A stretch of 64,000 bases of DNA from Rhizobiales bacterium 65-79 (GTDB lineage Bacteria > Pseudomonadota > Alphaproteobacteria > Rhizobiales > Rhizobiaceae). Within the stretch, counting starts at the first letter, position 1; each line of letters begins with the position of its first letter. Positions 37,712 through 48,760 of this stretch are shown here, piece after piece. The stretch spans positions 1 through 64,000 of the forward strand of contig MKRJ01000016.1 in assembly GCA_001896885.1 (NCBI GenBank), in the 5' to 3' direction. The position numbers and the translations under genes were made by a program. The notes under the pieces are model-generated. The model searched no databases and was not told the origin of the DNA. It saw only the letters and a program-made list of their open reading frames with translations.

Positions 37712-39604
37712 ATGCGGACATCCGAAGCGAGAGCCAATTACGATGTGATCGTCGTCGGCGGCGGCCATGCCGGCTGCGAGGCGGCGTCGGCGTCGGCGCG
37801 CTCCGGAGCGTCGACGGCGCTGGTTACGATGGCGTTCGAGACCATCGGCGCAATGTCGTGCAATCCGGCGATCGGTGGTCTCGGGAAAGGCCAACTGGTT
37901 CGCGAGGTCGACGCGCTGGATGGCCTCATGGGCCGGATTGCGGATGCCGGTGGTATCCAGTTCCGCCTGCTCAACCGCCGAAAGGGTCCGGCGGTCCGAG
38001 GACCGCGTACACAGGCGGACCGGAAGCTTTACAGACAGGCGATGCAGGCGGCGATCGGCAGCCACCCTTCCCTCGACGTTGTCATTGGCGAGGTCGTCGA
38101 TTTCGCCACCAAGGATGGCCGTTTGCAGCGCGTCCTTCTCGGGGATGGGCGGGAGATAAAATGCGGCGCCCTTGTTCTGACTACCGGAACGTTCCTGTGC
38201 GGGCTGATCCATATCGGCGAGCGGAAAATCCGGGCGGGCCGCATCAACGAAAAAGCCGCGACCAGTCTCTCCGAAACGATGAAGCGGGCGGGGTTTAATC
38301 TGGGGCGGCTGAAGACCGGCACGCCGCCGCGTCTCGACGGCCGGACGATCGACTGGGTTGCCGTTGGTCGGCAGGAAGCGGATTCGGATCCCGTGCCGTT
38401 CTCGCTGATGACGGACCGCATCCGGAATCCGCAGATCGAATGCGGCATCACGCGGACGACGGCGCGCACACATAGTGTCGTTCGCGAGCACCTGCATCGG
38501 TCGGCAATGTATTCCGGAGCGATCGAAGGCGTGGGCCCGCGTTACTGTCCCTCGATCGAGGACAAGATCGTCAAGTTCGGCGATCGGGACGGCCATCAGA
38601 TCTTCTTGGAGCCGGAGGGGCTGGACGACGATAAGGTCTATCCGAACGGTATCTCGACCTCCCTGCCGGAGGACGCACAGCTTCAATTGCTGGCGACGAT
38701 CCCGGGGCTGGAGCAGGCACGCATGGTTCAGCCGGGTTATGCGATCGAATACGATCATATCGATCCGCGCGAACTGGAGCCGACGCTGGAGACGCGAAAG
38801 GTGCGCGGCCTGTTCCTGGCCGGGCAGATCAACGGCACGACGGGTTATGAGGAAGCGGCCGGGCAGGGGATCGTGGCCGGCATCAACGCTGCGCGCTCGG
38901 CGTTGAGAAAAGAAGGAGTCCATTTCAGTCGGGGGGATAGCTATATAGGTGTAATGATTGATGATTTAACCGTGCGTGGCGTGAGCGAGCCTTACCGTAT
39001 GTTCACGTCCCGCGCCGAATACCGCCTGTCGCTCAGGGCGGATAATGCCGATGAGAGGCTGACGCCGCGCGCGATCGATCTCGGCGTCGCCTCGAGCGAG
39101 CGTGTCGAGCGGTTCAAGCAATCGAACCAGGCTCTCTCCGATGCACGCGCCTTGCTCGAATCGCTTTCCTTGACTCCGTCGCAGGCGCGCAGGCAGGGCC
39201 TGGAGCTAAACCAGGACGGAATCAGGCGTTCCGCCTTCGACCTGCTAAGTCATTCGAATATGAGTCTGGGCCGACTCGCGGTGATCTGGCCGGAGCTCAA
39301 GGCAATCCCGGCGGGCGTAACGGAGCGGATCGAGACGGAGGCCCGCTACTCCGTCTATCTCGACCGCCAGTCCGCCGATGTGGCTCTCCTCAAGCGCGAG
39401 GAGGCGCGCACGATCCCGGTCGATCTCGACTATGCGGCCATGGCCGGGCTTTCGAACGAACTCAAGCACAAACTGTCCTTGCGCAGGCCGGAATCGTTGG
39501 CCGAGGCGCAGAGGATCGAGGGCATGACGCCGGCGGCCCTGGCGATCCTCGTGGCGCATTCGCGGGCCCACGACCGCGTCGCCGCCCATGGAATGGACGC
39601 TTGA
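37712..39604 (+). CDS. mnmG: tRNA uridine-5-carboxymethylaminomethyl modification enzyme MnmG
   Basis: A 630-residue FAD enzyme partnering MnmE. The nucleotide motif [35 protein letters not shown], and the second FAD region [20 protein letters not shown] are complete, with the C-terminal helical tRNA-binding part. The ATG at 37712 is chosen; an upstream GTG at 37646 would sit inside a parS site. The stop overlaps the TTG start of rsmG. Confidence 0.97.
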   Translation: MRTSEARANYDVIVVGGGHAGCEAASASARSGASTALVTMAFETIGAMSCNPAIGGLGKGQLVREVDALDGLMGRIADAGGIQFRLLNRRKGPAVRGPRTQADRKLYRQAMQAAIGSHPSLDVVIGEVVDFATKDGRLQRVLLGDGREIKCGALVLTTGTFLCGLIHIGERKIRAGRINEKAATSLSETMKRAGFNLGRLKTGTPPRLDGRTIDWVAVGRQEADSDPVPFSLMTDRIRNPQIECGITRTTARTHSVVREHLHRSAMYSGAIEGVGPRYCPSIEDKIVKFGDRDGHQIFLEPEGLDDDKVYPNGISTSLPEDAQLQLLATIPGLEQARMVQPGYAIEYDHIDPRELEPTLETRKVRGLFLAGQINGTTGYEEAAGQGIVAGINAARSALRKEGVHFSRGDSYIGVMIDDLTVRGVSEPYRMFTSRAEYRLSLRADNADERLTPRAIDLGVASSERVERFKQSNQALSDARALLESLSLTPSQARRQGLELNQDGIRRSAFDLLSHSNMSLGRLAVIWPELKAIPAGVTERIETEARYSVYLDRQSADVALLKREEARTIPVDLDYAAMAGLSNELKHKLSLRRPESLAEAQRIEGMTPAALAILVAHSRAHDRVAAHGMDA

Positions 39605-40227
39605 GCGAGGAACGCATCGCATCGCTCCGGGAAGTGGCTGGCGATGTTTCACGTGAAACGGCGGAAAGGCTGACAGAATTCGAAGCCCGGGTCCGTCACT
39701 GGTCGACCCGGATCAATCTTGCCGCGCCTTCGCAACTCGACCAGCTCTGGCGCCGTCATATTCTGGACAGCGCACAGCTCGTTCGATTCGCATCTGAAAC
39801 AAGATGGCTCGATTTGGGCTCGGGCGGCGGTTTTCCCGGGGCGGTCGTCGCGATCCTGCTTCGCGACCGGCCCGAATTTCACATCGACCTTGTCGAAAGC
39901 AATCGGAAAAAAGCGGCATTCCTGAAGACCGCGCTGGTGGCCTGCCCTTGCGCCCGGGTGCATCCGATGCGCATCGAGGAGGCCTATCCGATTGTGAAAT
40001 CAACGCAAATCGTCACCGCGAGAGCGCTTGCTCCGCTGTCGGACCTGCTTCGGCTCGCGGCGCCCTGGCTTACCAGCGGCGCGCGGGGGCTCTTTCACAA
40101 AGGCCGGGATTACGCCAGCGAAATCCAACAAGCCCGTGACGCGTGGCGATTCGATCTGATAGAACATCGAAGCATGGTCGACCGCGAAGGGATGATCCTT
40201 GAGATCAGCAATCTTGGCGTTCGCTGA
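39601..40227 (+). CDS. rsmG: 16S rRNA G527 methyltransferase RsmG
   Basis: A 208-residue SAM-dependent methylase modifying 16S rRNA at G527. SAM motif [18 protein letters not shown]-terminal [10 protein letters not shown], and [12 protein letters not shown] are seen. It uses TTG at 39601 overlapping the mnmG stop (TTGA). Codons for DVSRETA near residue 15 embed a 15/16 parS site, which constrains the N-terminal protein sequence. Confidence 0.96.
   Translation: MSEERIASLREVAGDVSRETAERLTEFEARVRHWSTRINLAAPSQLDQLWRRHILDSAQLVRFASETRWLDLGSGGGFPGAVVAILLRDRPEFHIDLVESNRKKAAFLKTALVACPCARVHPMRIEEAYPIVKSTQIVTARALAPLSDLLRLAAPWLTSGARGLFHKGRDYASEIQQARDAWRFDLIEHRSMVDREGMILEISNLGVR
39645..39660. other. parS: parS site inside rsmG
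   Basis: TGTTTCACGTGAAACG matches the consensus at 15 of 16 positions and lies within the 5' coding part of rsmG, about 600 bases before parA. Confidence 0.85.
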
Positions 40228-40266
40228 AGCCACAGAAGCATCCTGGTACAATAATCGCTCGCCGCC

Positions 40267-41064
40267 ATGATTAACGGACCCCGAATCATCACCGTCGCCA
40301 ACCAGAAGGGCGGCGTCGGCAAGACCACGACGACCATCAACCTTGCCACCGCGTTGGCGGCGATCGGCGAGCGCGTCCTGATCATCGACCTCGACCCGCA
40401 GGGGAATGCCAGCACGGGCCTGGGGATCGACCGGCGCAACCGGGAGATATCGTCCTACGACGTGATCGTCGGAAACGCCGAAGTGGCGGACGCGGCCGTG
40501 GCGACCGTGGTTCCGGGCCTGTCCATCATCGCTTCGACGCTCGATCTCCTCGGCGTCGAGATGGAGATCGCGGCATCCGCAGACCGGGTCCTGAAGCTGA
40601 AGAACGCGCTCGCCCGCAATGCCGGGGAACGGAACGGCTTTTCCTACGTCCTCATCGATTGCCCGCCCTCGCTCAATCTCCTGACGCTGAACTCGATGGC
40701 GGCGGCGGATTCGGTGCTGGTGCCGCTGCAATGCGAGTTCTTCGCGCTGGAAGGCTTGAGCCAACTGCTCGAAACGGTCGATCAGGTGCGGCGCACCGTC
40801 AACCCGAAGCTCACCATCCAGGGAATCGTCATGACGATGTATGACGGCCGCAACAATCTGGCGCACCAGGTGGTCGAGGATGTCCGCGCCCATATGGGCG
40901 AAACCGTCTATGAGACGATCATTCCGCGCAACGTGCGAGTTTCGGAGGCTCCCTCATTTGGTAAGCCGGCTATTCTTTACGACCTCAAATGTTCCGGCAG
41001 CCAGGCTTATCTACAGCTCGCCTCGGAGGTGATCCGCCGCGAGCGCCGGCTGCGGGCGGCCTGA
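40267..41064 (+). CDS. parA: Chromosome partitioning ATPase ParA
   Basis: A 265-residue ATPase driving origin segregation. Deviant Walker A NQKGGVGKTTTTINLA at the N-terminus, IIDLDPQGNASTGLG, LIDCPPSLNLLTLNSMAA and GIVMTMYDGRNNLAHQV. It pairs with parB 24 bases downstream and with four parS-type sites in the window. Standard chromosomal type. Confidence 0.97.
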   Translation: MINGPRIITVANQKGGVGKTTTTINLATALAAIGERVLIIDLDPQGNASTGLGIDRRNREISSYDVIVGNAEVADAAVATVVPGLSIIASTLDLLGVEMEIAASADRVLKLKNALARNAGERNGFSYVLIDCPPSLNLLTLNSMAAADSVLVPLQCEFFALEGLSQLLETVDQVRRTVNPKLTIQGIVMTMYDGRNNLAHQVVEDVRAHMGETVYETIIPRNVRVSEAPSFGKPAILYDLKCSGSQAYLQLASEVIRRERRLRAA

Positions 41065-41088
41065 AGATGTCCGGACAAGGATAGGACG

Positions 41089-41961
41089 ATGAACGAAGAA
41101 CCGACAAAAAGGCGCCTCGGACGTGGTCTGGCCGCGCTGATCGGCGACATCGACCAGCCGGCCGCGCCGCTGGGGAAGCCGGTTCCCGCCGACCGTGGCC
41201 TGCCCATCGAGCTGATCTCGCCCAATCCGCGCAATCCGCGGCGGCGCTTCGCCGATGAGGACCTTGCCGATCTCTGCCAGTCGATTCGTGAACACGGCGT
41301 GGTCCAGCCCGTGGTCGTGCGGCCGGCGAAGGCCAGCGGCCGCTACGAGATCATTGCCGGCGAGCGGCGCTGGCGCGCGGCCCAGCTTGCGGGCATGGCG
41401 GAGATACCGGCGATCATCCGCGATGTTAGCGACCGGGTGGCGCTGGAATTGGCGATCGTCGAGAACATACAGCGCGCCGACCTCAATCCTATCGAGGAAG
41501 CGCTTGGATTCCAGCAGCTTATCGACGATCACGGCTACACACAGGCGGATCTCGGCCAGGTCATCGGCAAGAGCCGCAGCCATGTCGCCAACACGCTTCG
41601 GCTGTTGAAACTGCCCGAGGACGTTCGCGGGATGCTCGTCGACGGCGTGCTGTCCGCCGGACATGCCCGGACCCTGGTCACGGCCGACGATCCCGCCGCG
41701 CTGGCGCGGCGGATCGTCGAGGGGGGGTTGTCGGTGCGTCAGGCCGAGGCATTGGCGCAGGCGCCCGCCCAAGGGTCCGGCACAGGAGCCGCAGCGCCGC
41801 GGCCGGAGAAGGACCCCGACACGGTGGCGCTGGAAAAACTCCTCTGCGACGTAACGGGTCTCAGCGTCGCGATCAGCCACAAGCAGAAAGGTGGCGAGGT
41901 CCGTATCGCCTATCGCACGCTGGAGCAGCTTGACGATCTGTGCCGTCGTCTGAAGGGCTGA
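41089..41961 (+). CDS. parB: Chromosome partitioning protein ParB
   Basis: A 290-residue CTP-dependent clamp binding parS. N-terminal RRLGRGLAALIGDI, the CTP-site motifs GERRWRAAQLAG and ENIQRADLNPIEEA, the helix-turn-helix TQADLGQVIGKSRSHVANTLRLL, a linker rich in Ala/Pro, and a C-terminal dimer domain. It ends 28 bases before the convergent holA. Confidence 0.97.
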   Translation: MNEEPTKRRLGRGLAALIGDIDQPAAPLGKPVPADRGLPIELISPNPRNPRRRFADEDLADLCQSIREHGVVQPVVVRPAKASGRYEIIAGERRWRAAQLAGMAEIPAIIRDVSDRVALELAIVENIQRADLNPIEEALGFQQLIDDHGYTQADLGQVIGKSRSHVANTLRLLKLPEDVRGMLVDGVLSAGHARTLVTADDPAALARRIVEGGLSVRQAEALAQAPAQGSGTGAAAPRPEKDPDTVALEKLLCDVTGLSVAISHKQKGGEVRIAYRTLEQLDDLCRRLKG

Positions 41962-41989
41962 GGATTATTAGCCGGCAATCGACAAAGGC

Positions 41990-43030
41990 TCAGCCGCGAG
42001 GGCGGCGTCCCTCCAGGGCCAGCGCCAGCAGGATCCGGCCGGTCACGGAGCCGGCGAGATCGGGTCGCCTCCGTGTCTGCAAGACCGCATCGCGCAGCCG
42101 ATCGAGCGCCCTGGCCATGGCCTTGCCGTCGAAACGCTCCAGTGCTCCCTCCACCGCGCGCTTCCGGGCGAAAAAGACCGGCGGCCTGGCCGATGCCACG
42201 GCAGCCGCAGCCGATTGTCCCTTCCGCTCCATCGTTTCGCGCATCGCCTGCAGGCTCTGAAACTGCCGGATCGCCGCGGCGAGAAGCTGGAAGGGGTGGC
42301 CGCCAGCGGCTGCATGTCGGCTGAGCGCCAGGTCTAGACCTGCCGCCTGGCCGAGCAGCACGGCGTCGACCGCCTCGTCATTCGAGGAAGCGGAGACATC
42401 GCCCGTGGTGGCAAGAACGTCTTCGAGTTCGACCTGCTCCTTGCCGAGGCAGTAAAGGAGCAATTTGGCGATCTCGCCGCGACTCGCCAGGCGGTCGCCG
42501 CCGAGGCTGGCCTTCAAGGCGTGCCGCGCGTCGAGGCCGATCGCCATGCCGGCTTTCGACATCTCCTCGTCGATGAGCAGGTCGACGGCCTTGGCGTCGT
42601 CCGCATAGCAGGGGAGCGCCATCGCAGCGGCCGCACCTTCGACGGCGGTGCGCAGGGCGGCGTTCTTCTTGAGTTCGCCGGCCTCGATCAGGATGACCGC
42701 ATCGGGAGGCGGTTCGTCGGCGATCCTCTTGACGTCGGCCGCCAGGGCTTTCTGCGCGCCGGCATTGGAAATCCAGATCAGCCGCCAGTCGGCGAACATC
42801 GGCACGGTGCGCGCCTCGTTCTCCAGCCGGCCGGGCTGCTGGTCGAGCTCGTTTGCGTCGAGGCGCACCACGGCGAAGGGGTCGTCGAGCGGCAGTCCGG
42901 TTTTCGCCGCGAAAGCCCGCGCCCGTTCGGAAACGAGGCCGCGATCCGGTCCGTAGATCAGCACCAGCCGGAACGCCGGCTCCGGCCGCGCAAGCCATCT
43001 GTCGACTTCGGAGGCCTTCTTCTGCGCCAT
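41990..43030 (-). CDS. holA: DNA polymerase III delta subunit
   Basis: A 346-residue clamp-loader subunit that opens the beta clamp. The N-terminal PAFRLVLIYGPDRGLVSERARAF, FADWRLIWISNAG and the middle SLGGDRLASRGEIAKLLLYCLGKEQVELEDV are characteristic. It follows yggT by 7 bases on the minus strand. In many rhizobia lptE precedes holA; here yggT does instead. Confidence 0.93.
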   Translation of the reverse strand: MAQKKASEVDRWLARPEPAFRLVLIYGPDRGLVSERARAFAAKTGLPLDDPFAVVRLDANELDQQPGRLENEARTVPMFADWRLIWISNAGAQKALAADVKRIADEPPPDAVILIEAGELKKNAALRTAVEGAAAAMALPCYADDAKAVDLLIDEEMSKAGMAIGLDARHALKASLGGDRLASRGEIAKLLLYCLGKEQVELEDVLATTGDVSASSNDEAVDAVLLGQAAGLDLALSRHAAAGGHPFQLLAAAIRQFQSLQAMRETMERKGQSAAAAVASARPPVFFARKRAVEGALERFDGKAMARALDRLRDAVLQTRRRPDLAGSVTGRILLALALEGRRPRG

Positions 43031-43037
43031 CCCGGCC

Positions 43038-43328
43038 TCAGAGAACCATCGGCGCGATCGTGGTCAGCAGGAACTGGCGGACGAAAAAGATGAGCAGAAG
43101 CAGGATGATCGGCGATATGTCGATGCCGCCGAGGTCCGGCAGAAAGCGCCGGATGGGGCGCAACGCCGGATCCGTTAGGCGGAAGAGCATGTTGCCGATC
43201 ATACCGACGAATTCGTTGCGCGGATTGACGACGTTGAATGCGTAAAGCCAGGAAAAGATGGCGGCGCCGATGATGATCCACCAGTAGATGTCGAGCGCCA
43301 AAACGATCGTTTGGATAAGTGCGAGCAT
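43038..43328 (-). CDS. yggT: YggT family membrane protein
   Basis: A 96-residue inner-membrane protein with two hydrophobic segments and the YggT signature [33 protein letters not shown]. It is linked to cell-division and osmotic traits in some bacteria. The start [13 protein letters not shown] at 43328 is the family start. It reads into holA. Confidence 0.9.
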   Translation of the reverse strand: MLALIQTIVLALDIYWWIIIGAAIFSWLYAFNVVNPRNEFVGMIGNMLFRLTDPALRPIRRFLPDLGGIDISPIILLLLIFFVRQFLLTTIAPMVL

Positions 43329-43443
43329 GCCGGCTCTCCCCGTGTCAGCGCGACATGTAGCCATTGCGGGAAAGCGGAGCAAGTGCGACGCCGTCCGGCG
43401 GTTTGCCACACCGGACCAGGCGCCAGAGCGGTCCGACGTGCGG

Positions 43444-44244
43444 TCACTCGGATTTGCGGCGCGCGTATCTGCGGAAATCCGGCGGCCGCTTCTCGCGGAA
43501 GGCGCGCGCACCTTCCCTGGATTCCTCCGTGTCATAATAGAGACTGACCGCGTGCATCCCCATGCTGGATATGCCGCGGATGCTCTCGGTGTCGGCATTG
43601 AAGGAACGCTTGGCGAGCGCGATGGCGGTCGGGCTCTTCGCCAGGATCTCGGCGCACCAGCGATCGACCTCGGCATCGAGTTCCTCATGCGGCACGGCGA
43701 CGTTGGCCAGCCCCATCGCCACCGCCTCGGCCGCGGTATAGCGCCGGCACAGGTACCAGATCTCGCGCGCTTTCTTCTCGCCGACGAGGCGCGCCAGATA
43801 GGCAGTGCCGAAGCCCGGATCGACCGAGCCGACCCTCGGCCCCGCCTGGCCGAACTGTGCCCTGTCGGACGCGATGGTGAGGTCGCAGACCGTGTTCAGG
43901 ACATTGCCGCCGCCGATGGCAAAGCCGTTGACGCGCGCGATGACCGGTTTCGGCACGTCGCGGATCAGGGCCTGCAATTCCTCGATCGGCAGGCCGATCG
44001 TGCCGCGCCCGTCATATTGCCCGTCATGAGCGCTCTGGTCGCCGCCGGTGCAGAAGGCCTTGTCGCCCGCTCCGGTCAGCACGATGACACCGATGTCGCG
44101 GTTCCAGCCGGCGCGCTGGAAGGCGTCGATCAGTTCCTCGACCGTCCGGCCGCGAAAGGCGTTGTAGCGCTCGGGCCGGTTGATGGTGATGCGGGCGACG
44201 CCGTCCGGCCGTTCCTCGTACAGGATATCCTCATACTCGCTCAT
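43444..44244 (-). CDS. badI: 2-ketocyclohexanecarboxyl-CoA hydrolase
   Basis: A 266-residue crotonase-fold enzyme that opens the alicyclic ring of 2-ketocyclohexanecarboxyl-CoA to pimelyl-CoA. It resembles Rhodopseudomonas palustris BadI closely by eye: [55 protein letters not shown] and [10 protein letters not shown]. The GGDQ motif sets BadI and MenB apart from ordinary enoyl-CoA hydratases. The start at 44244 follows AGGGAG. It lies 37 bases downstream of badH and is co-transcribed with it. Confidence 0.9.
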   Translation of the reverse strand: MSEYEDILYEERPDGVARITINRPERYNAFRGRTVEELIDAFQRAGWNRDIGVIVLTGAGDKAFCTGGDQSAHDGQYDGRGTIGLPIEELQALIRDVPKPVIARVNGFAIGGGNVLNTVCDLTIASDRAQFGQAGPRVGSVDPGFGTAYLARLVGEKKAREIWYLCRRYTAAEAVAMGLANVAVPHEELDAEVDRWCAEILAKSPTAIALAKRSFNADTESIRGISSMGMHAVSLYYDTEESREGARAFREKRPPDFRRYARRKSE

Positions 44245-44281
44245 CTCGATCTCCCTGTCATGCAACCGGCGGTCCGGACGC

Positions 44282-45049
44282 TCAGCCGGCCATGGTGAGG
44301 CCGCCCGAGACGCTCAGGACCTGCCCGGTGATGAAGCCGGCATCCTCGCCGGCGAAGAAGGCGATCGCGCCCGGCAGGTCCTCCGGCGCCCCGATCCGGC
44401 CGAGCGGGATCGAGCGGCGGAACGCTTCCATCAGCTTCTCCGGATTTCCGGCGCCGTTCCTGTATTCGGCGAAAAGGTTGGTGTCGGTCGGGCCGGGGCA
44501 GACGACGTTGAAGGTGATGCCGTCGCGCGCATGTTCGCGCGCCAGCGTCTTGGAAAGCGCGACGAGCCCGGCCTTGCAGGCGGCATAGACGGCCTCGCCG
44601 GTCGAGCCGACGCGCGCCGCGTCGGAGGCGATATTGATGACGCGGCCGTGCCTTCGCTCGACCATGCCCGGCAGGACGGCGTGATGCATGTTGAGCGCGC
44701 CGACGAGATTGATGTCGATCAGCTTGCACCATTCCTCCGGCGAAGTCTGCAGGAAAGGGCGGAAAATGTCCCAGCCGGCATTGTTGACGAGGACGCTCAC
44801 GCCGCCGAAATCCCGGGTTGAAGCGGCGAGCGCCGCGGCGATCTGGTCCCGATCGGTGATGTCGCAGGCCAGCGCCCTGGCTGTACCGCCGGCGGCGGCG
44901 ATATGGGCCGCCGTCTTTTCCGCGGCAGCGGCATCACGATCGAGAACCGCCACTTTCGCGCCCAGCCTTGCGAAGTGACGGGCGGTCGCGGAGCCGATGC
45001 CGCCGCCACCGCCGGTTATCATCACATGGGCGTCCTGCAAACCGCTCAC
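44282..45049 (-). CDS. badH: 2-hydroxycyclohexanecarboxyl-CoA dehydrogenase
   Basis: A 255-residue short-chain dehydrogenase producing the substrate of BadI. NAD motif ITGGGGGIGSATARHFA, VNNAGWDIFRPF, MHHAVLPGMVERRHGRVINIASDAA and YAACKAGLVALSKTLAREHA (Tyr-x3-Lys). The C-terminal SVSGGLTMAG matches the BadH type. A GTG at 45049 follows GGAGG at 6-base spacing and is preferred over the upstream in-frame start. It is transcribed divergently from badR across a palindromic operator. Confidence 0.9.
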   Translation of the reverse strand: MSGLQDAHVMITGGGGGIGSATARHFARLGAKVAVLDRDAAAAEKTAAHIAAAGGTARALACDITDRDQIAAALAASTRDFGGVSVLVNNAGWDIFRPFLQTSPEEWCKLIDINLVGALNMHHAVLPGMVERRHGRVINIASDAARVGSTGEAVYAACKAGLVALSKTLAREHARDGITFNVVCPGPTDTNLFAEYRNGAGNPEKLMEAFRRSIPLGRIGAPEDLPGAIAFFAGEDAGFITGQVLSVSGGLTMAG

Positions 45050-45103
45050 GACGACCTCCGCATTCCCTGTCCTTGCCGGGGATGCTATGCTATGGACAGT
45101 AAA

Positions 45104-45118
45104 ATAGCAATGCATTGA
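45104..45118. promoter_or_regulatory. Predicted BadR operator, badH/badR gap
   Basis: ATAGCAATGCATTGA, with the 10-bp palindrome CAATGCATTG at its core, sits between divergent badH and badR. On the minus strand it overlaps a possible -35 (TTGCTA) with TAGCAT 17 bases on. A near-identical site lies before aliB (48622-48636). Confidence 0.7.
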
Positions 45119-45141
45119 TGCATTTGGATTGAAGGGCGCTT

Positions 45142-45624
45142 ATGGCAGATTCCGCTTTCGAACCAATTTCGGGCGAAAAGGTCGATCCGGCCGAATTCGA
45201 CGTGGCCAACCGGGTGTTCTTCAGGCTCTACCAGAGCTCGAACCTGATGCATAAGGTCGGCACGCGTTTCATGGCGGAGTTCGGAACGACCACGCAGCAA
45301 TGGGCCGTGCTCGGCGCGCTGGCGCGGCCGGCGGCGAAATCCGGCATGACGGTGAAGGAACTCATCGTGTTCCTGCTCCTGACGCGCCAGAACCTGACGC
45401 CGGTGCTCGACCGGCTGGAAGACCGGGAGTGGATCGAGCGCGCGAGGGACACGGGCGACGGGCGCGCCCGCCGCATCCGCCTTACCGCCAGGGGGCACGA
45501 CGTCTGGGCGCGCATGCAGCGCGCGATCGAGGATTTCTATGCGGCGGCGCTCAGCGAATTCGATCTCGACGATCGCGTGCTTCTCTACCGGCTGCTCGAC
45601 CGACTGAAGGTCAGGCTGAGCGCT

Positions 45625-45630
<6 letters not shown>
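45142..45630 (+). CDS. badR: MarR family regulator, probable BadR
   Basis: A 162-residue winged-helix repressor. The HTH region is KELIVFLLLTRQNLTPVLDRLEDREW and the wing contains RDTGDGRARRIRLTARG. In R. palustris BadR is a MarR repressor of the ali-bad genes released by 2-ketocyclohexanecarboxyl-CoA; position and cluster match. The start follows GAAGGG. It converges on aliA with a 6-base overlap of stops (45625-45630). Confidence 0.87.
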
Positions 45631-47259
<1,629 letters not shown>

Positions 47260-47298
47260 GCTGCTTCCTCCCTAGGCCGTTGCTCCGGAAAACGGCCG

Positions 47299-48471
47299 TC
47301 AAACCACGCGCAGCGCCTCCCGGGCGATGATGTGTTTCATAATCTGCGCCGTTCCGTCGCCGATCTGCAAGCCGAGAACGTCGCGCAGCCGCTGCTCGAA
47401 AGGGAGATCCCGGCTGTAGCCGGCATGTCCGTGCAGCAGCAGACATTGCTGGACCACCTCGAAGGCAAGTTTCGGCGCCCACCATTTGCACATGGCCGCT
47501 TCGCGCGTATGCGGCCGGCCGGCGTCCTTGGCGGCGAGCGTCCGATAGCAAAGCAGGCGCGCGGCCTCGACATAGGTCTCCAGCTCGGCGAGCGGAAAGG
47601 AAACGCCCTGGTTCTCGCAAAGCGGCCGCCCGAAGCTTTGCCGCGAAGAGACGTAACGCCAGGTTTCCCGGAGCGATATCCGGGCCACGGCGAGGCATTG
47701 GAGGCCGATCAGCGCGCGGCTGAAGTCAAAGCCCTGCATGACCTGGGCGAAACCCTCGCCCTCGCTGCCTAGCAGCCGCGCGGCCGGTACGCGCACCGCG
47801 TCGAAGAAGAGCGAGCCGCGTCCGACCGCGTGTTCGCCCATGTCATGGAAACGGGTGCGGCCGATGCCGGACGCATCGAGATCGACAAGGAAGGCGGAAA
47901 TCCCGCGGGCGTCGGTGCTTCCCGGATCGGTACGCGCGAAGACGATGGCGTGGTCCGCCTGGTCGGCCAGGGAGATCGAGGTCTTCTCGCCGGTGAGCAG
48001 GAACTCGTCACCTCGCTTCTCCGCCTTCAGCCGAAGCGACGCGGCGTCGGAGCCGCCCTGCGGTTCGGTCAGCGCAAGCGCGATCAGTTTCTCTCCGGAG
48101 CAGACGGCCGGAAGCACCTCGCCGGCAATCTCCGGGCGCGCATGGCGCGCGACGATCGTCCCGCAGAGCGAGGCGAGGAGCTGGACATAGGCGACATTGA
48201 AATCCCCCTCGGCGATCGCCTCGATCACGATGCCGCTGGCGGTGTGGTCGAGACCCAGCCCGCCATGCTCCTCGGGAAGTTCGAGGCCGATCAGGCCGAG
48301 CGCCCCCATGCGCCGCCTTATGTCCAGGGGGATTTCGCCGCCGGCCTCGATACGGCGCGACAGCGGCGCCAGGCTTTCGGAGGCGAAACGCTCCGCCGTT
48401 GTCCGAATGGCGGTGTGTTCGGGCTGCATGTCGAAGACCGTATCGTCCGGAAACGGAAGCTGGATGTTCAT
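47299..48471 (-). CDS. aliB: Cyclohexanecarboxyl-CoA dehydrogenase (acyl-CoA dehydrogenase)
   Basis: A 390-residue FAD enzyme desaturating cyclohexanecarboxyl-CoA. Family marks are IALALTEPQGGSDAASLRLKAE, EKTSISLADQADHAIVFART, SFGRPLCENQGVSFPLAELE and the C-terminal LQIGDGTAQIMKHIIAREAL. The residue where most acyl-CoA dehydrogenases carry the catalytic Glu (YEGT) is Asp here (GDGT). It is first in the aliB-aliA transcript, behind a BadR-like operator. The specific substrate is inferred from the neighbours. Confidence 0.85.
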   Translation of the reverse strand: MNIQLPFPDDTVFDMQPEHTAIRTTAERFASESLAPLSRRIEAGGEIPLDIRRRMGALGLIGLELPEEHGGLGLDHTASGIVIEAIAEGDFNVAYVQLLASLCGTIVARHARPEIAGEVLPAVCSGEKLIALALTEPQGGSDAASLRLKAEKRGDEFLLTGEKTSISLADQADHAIVFARTDPGSTDARGISAFLVDLDASGIGRTRFHDMGEHAVGRGSLFFDAVRVPAARLLGSEGEGFAQVMQGFDFSRALIGLQCLAVARISLRETWRYVSSRQSFGRPLCENQGVSFPLAELETYVEAARLLCYRTLAAKDAGRPHTREAAMCKWWAPKLAFEVVQQCLLLHGHAGYSRDLPFEQRLRDVLGLQIGDGTAQIMKHIIAREALRVV

Positions 48472-48621
48472 GCCGCCTCGACCTGGAGCGCGCGGGTCGC
48501 GCCGTCCTGGACAGAGCGTCGGTGGTCGGCACCAAAATAGGGCATGCCGGCGGCCAAGAGCATTTTCGATCCTCGGTGCGTCCGTTATGGGCGGTTACCA
48601 TGAATCCCAAGGCAGTAAATG

Positions 48622-48636
48622 TCAATGTATTGCTAT
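48622..48636. promoter_or_regulatory. Predicted BadR operator before aliB
   Basis: On the minus strand this reads ATAGCAATACATTGA, 14/15 identical to the badH/badR site. It overlaps a TTGACA -35 hexamer (48620-48625, minus strand), a position suited to repression of aliB-aliA. Confidence 0.68.
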
Positions 48637-48676
48637 ATTAGGCGGTATTCGGTGTTTACCCCTTCTAGGGAATGAA

Positions 48677-48702
48677 AAAGGCCCGCCGTTCGGCGGGCCT
48701 TT
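48677..48702 (-). terminator. Intrinsic terminator
   Basis: AAAGGCCCGCC and GGCGGGCCTTT form an 11-bp stem with a 4-base loop, followed on the minus strand by TTTTTCATT. It ends the PRC-barrel gene transcript and could also act against the aliB upstream region. Confidence 0.85.
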
Positions 48703-48760
48703 CTTCATTCGCGGCACATGGACCGCATTTTCGCGATCATGCCCTCGGCTGCGGGTTTCG

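Noticed and set aside
41990-43030. Possible lptE gene near holA, as in many rhizobia
   Set aside because: No lipoprotein-like frame is found; yggT lies there instead.
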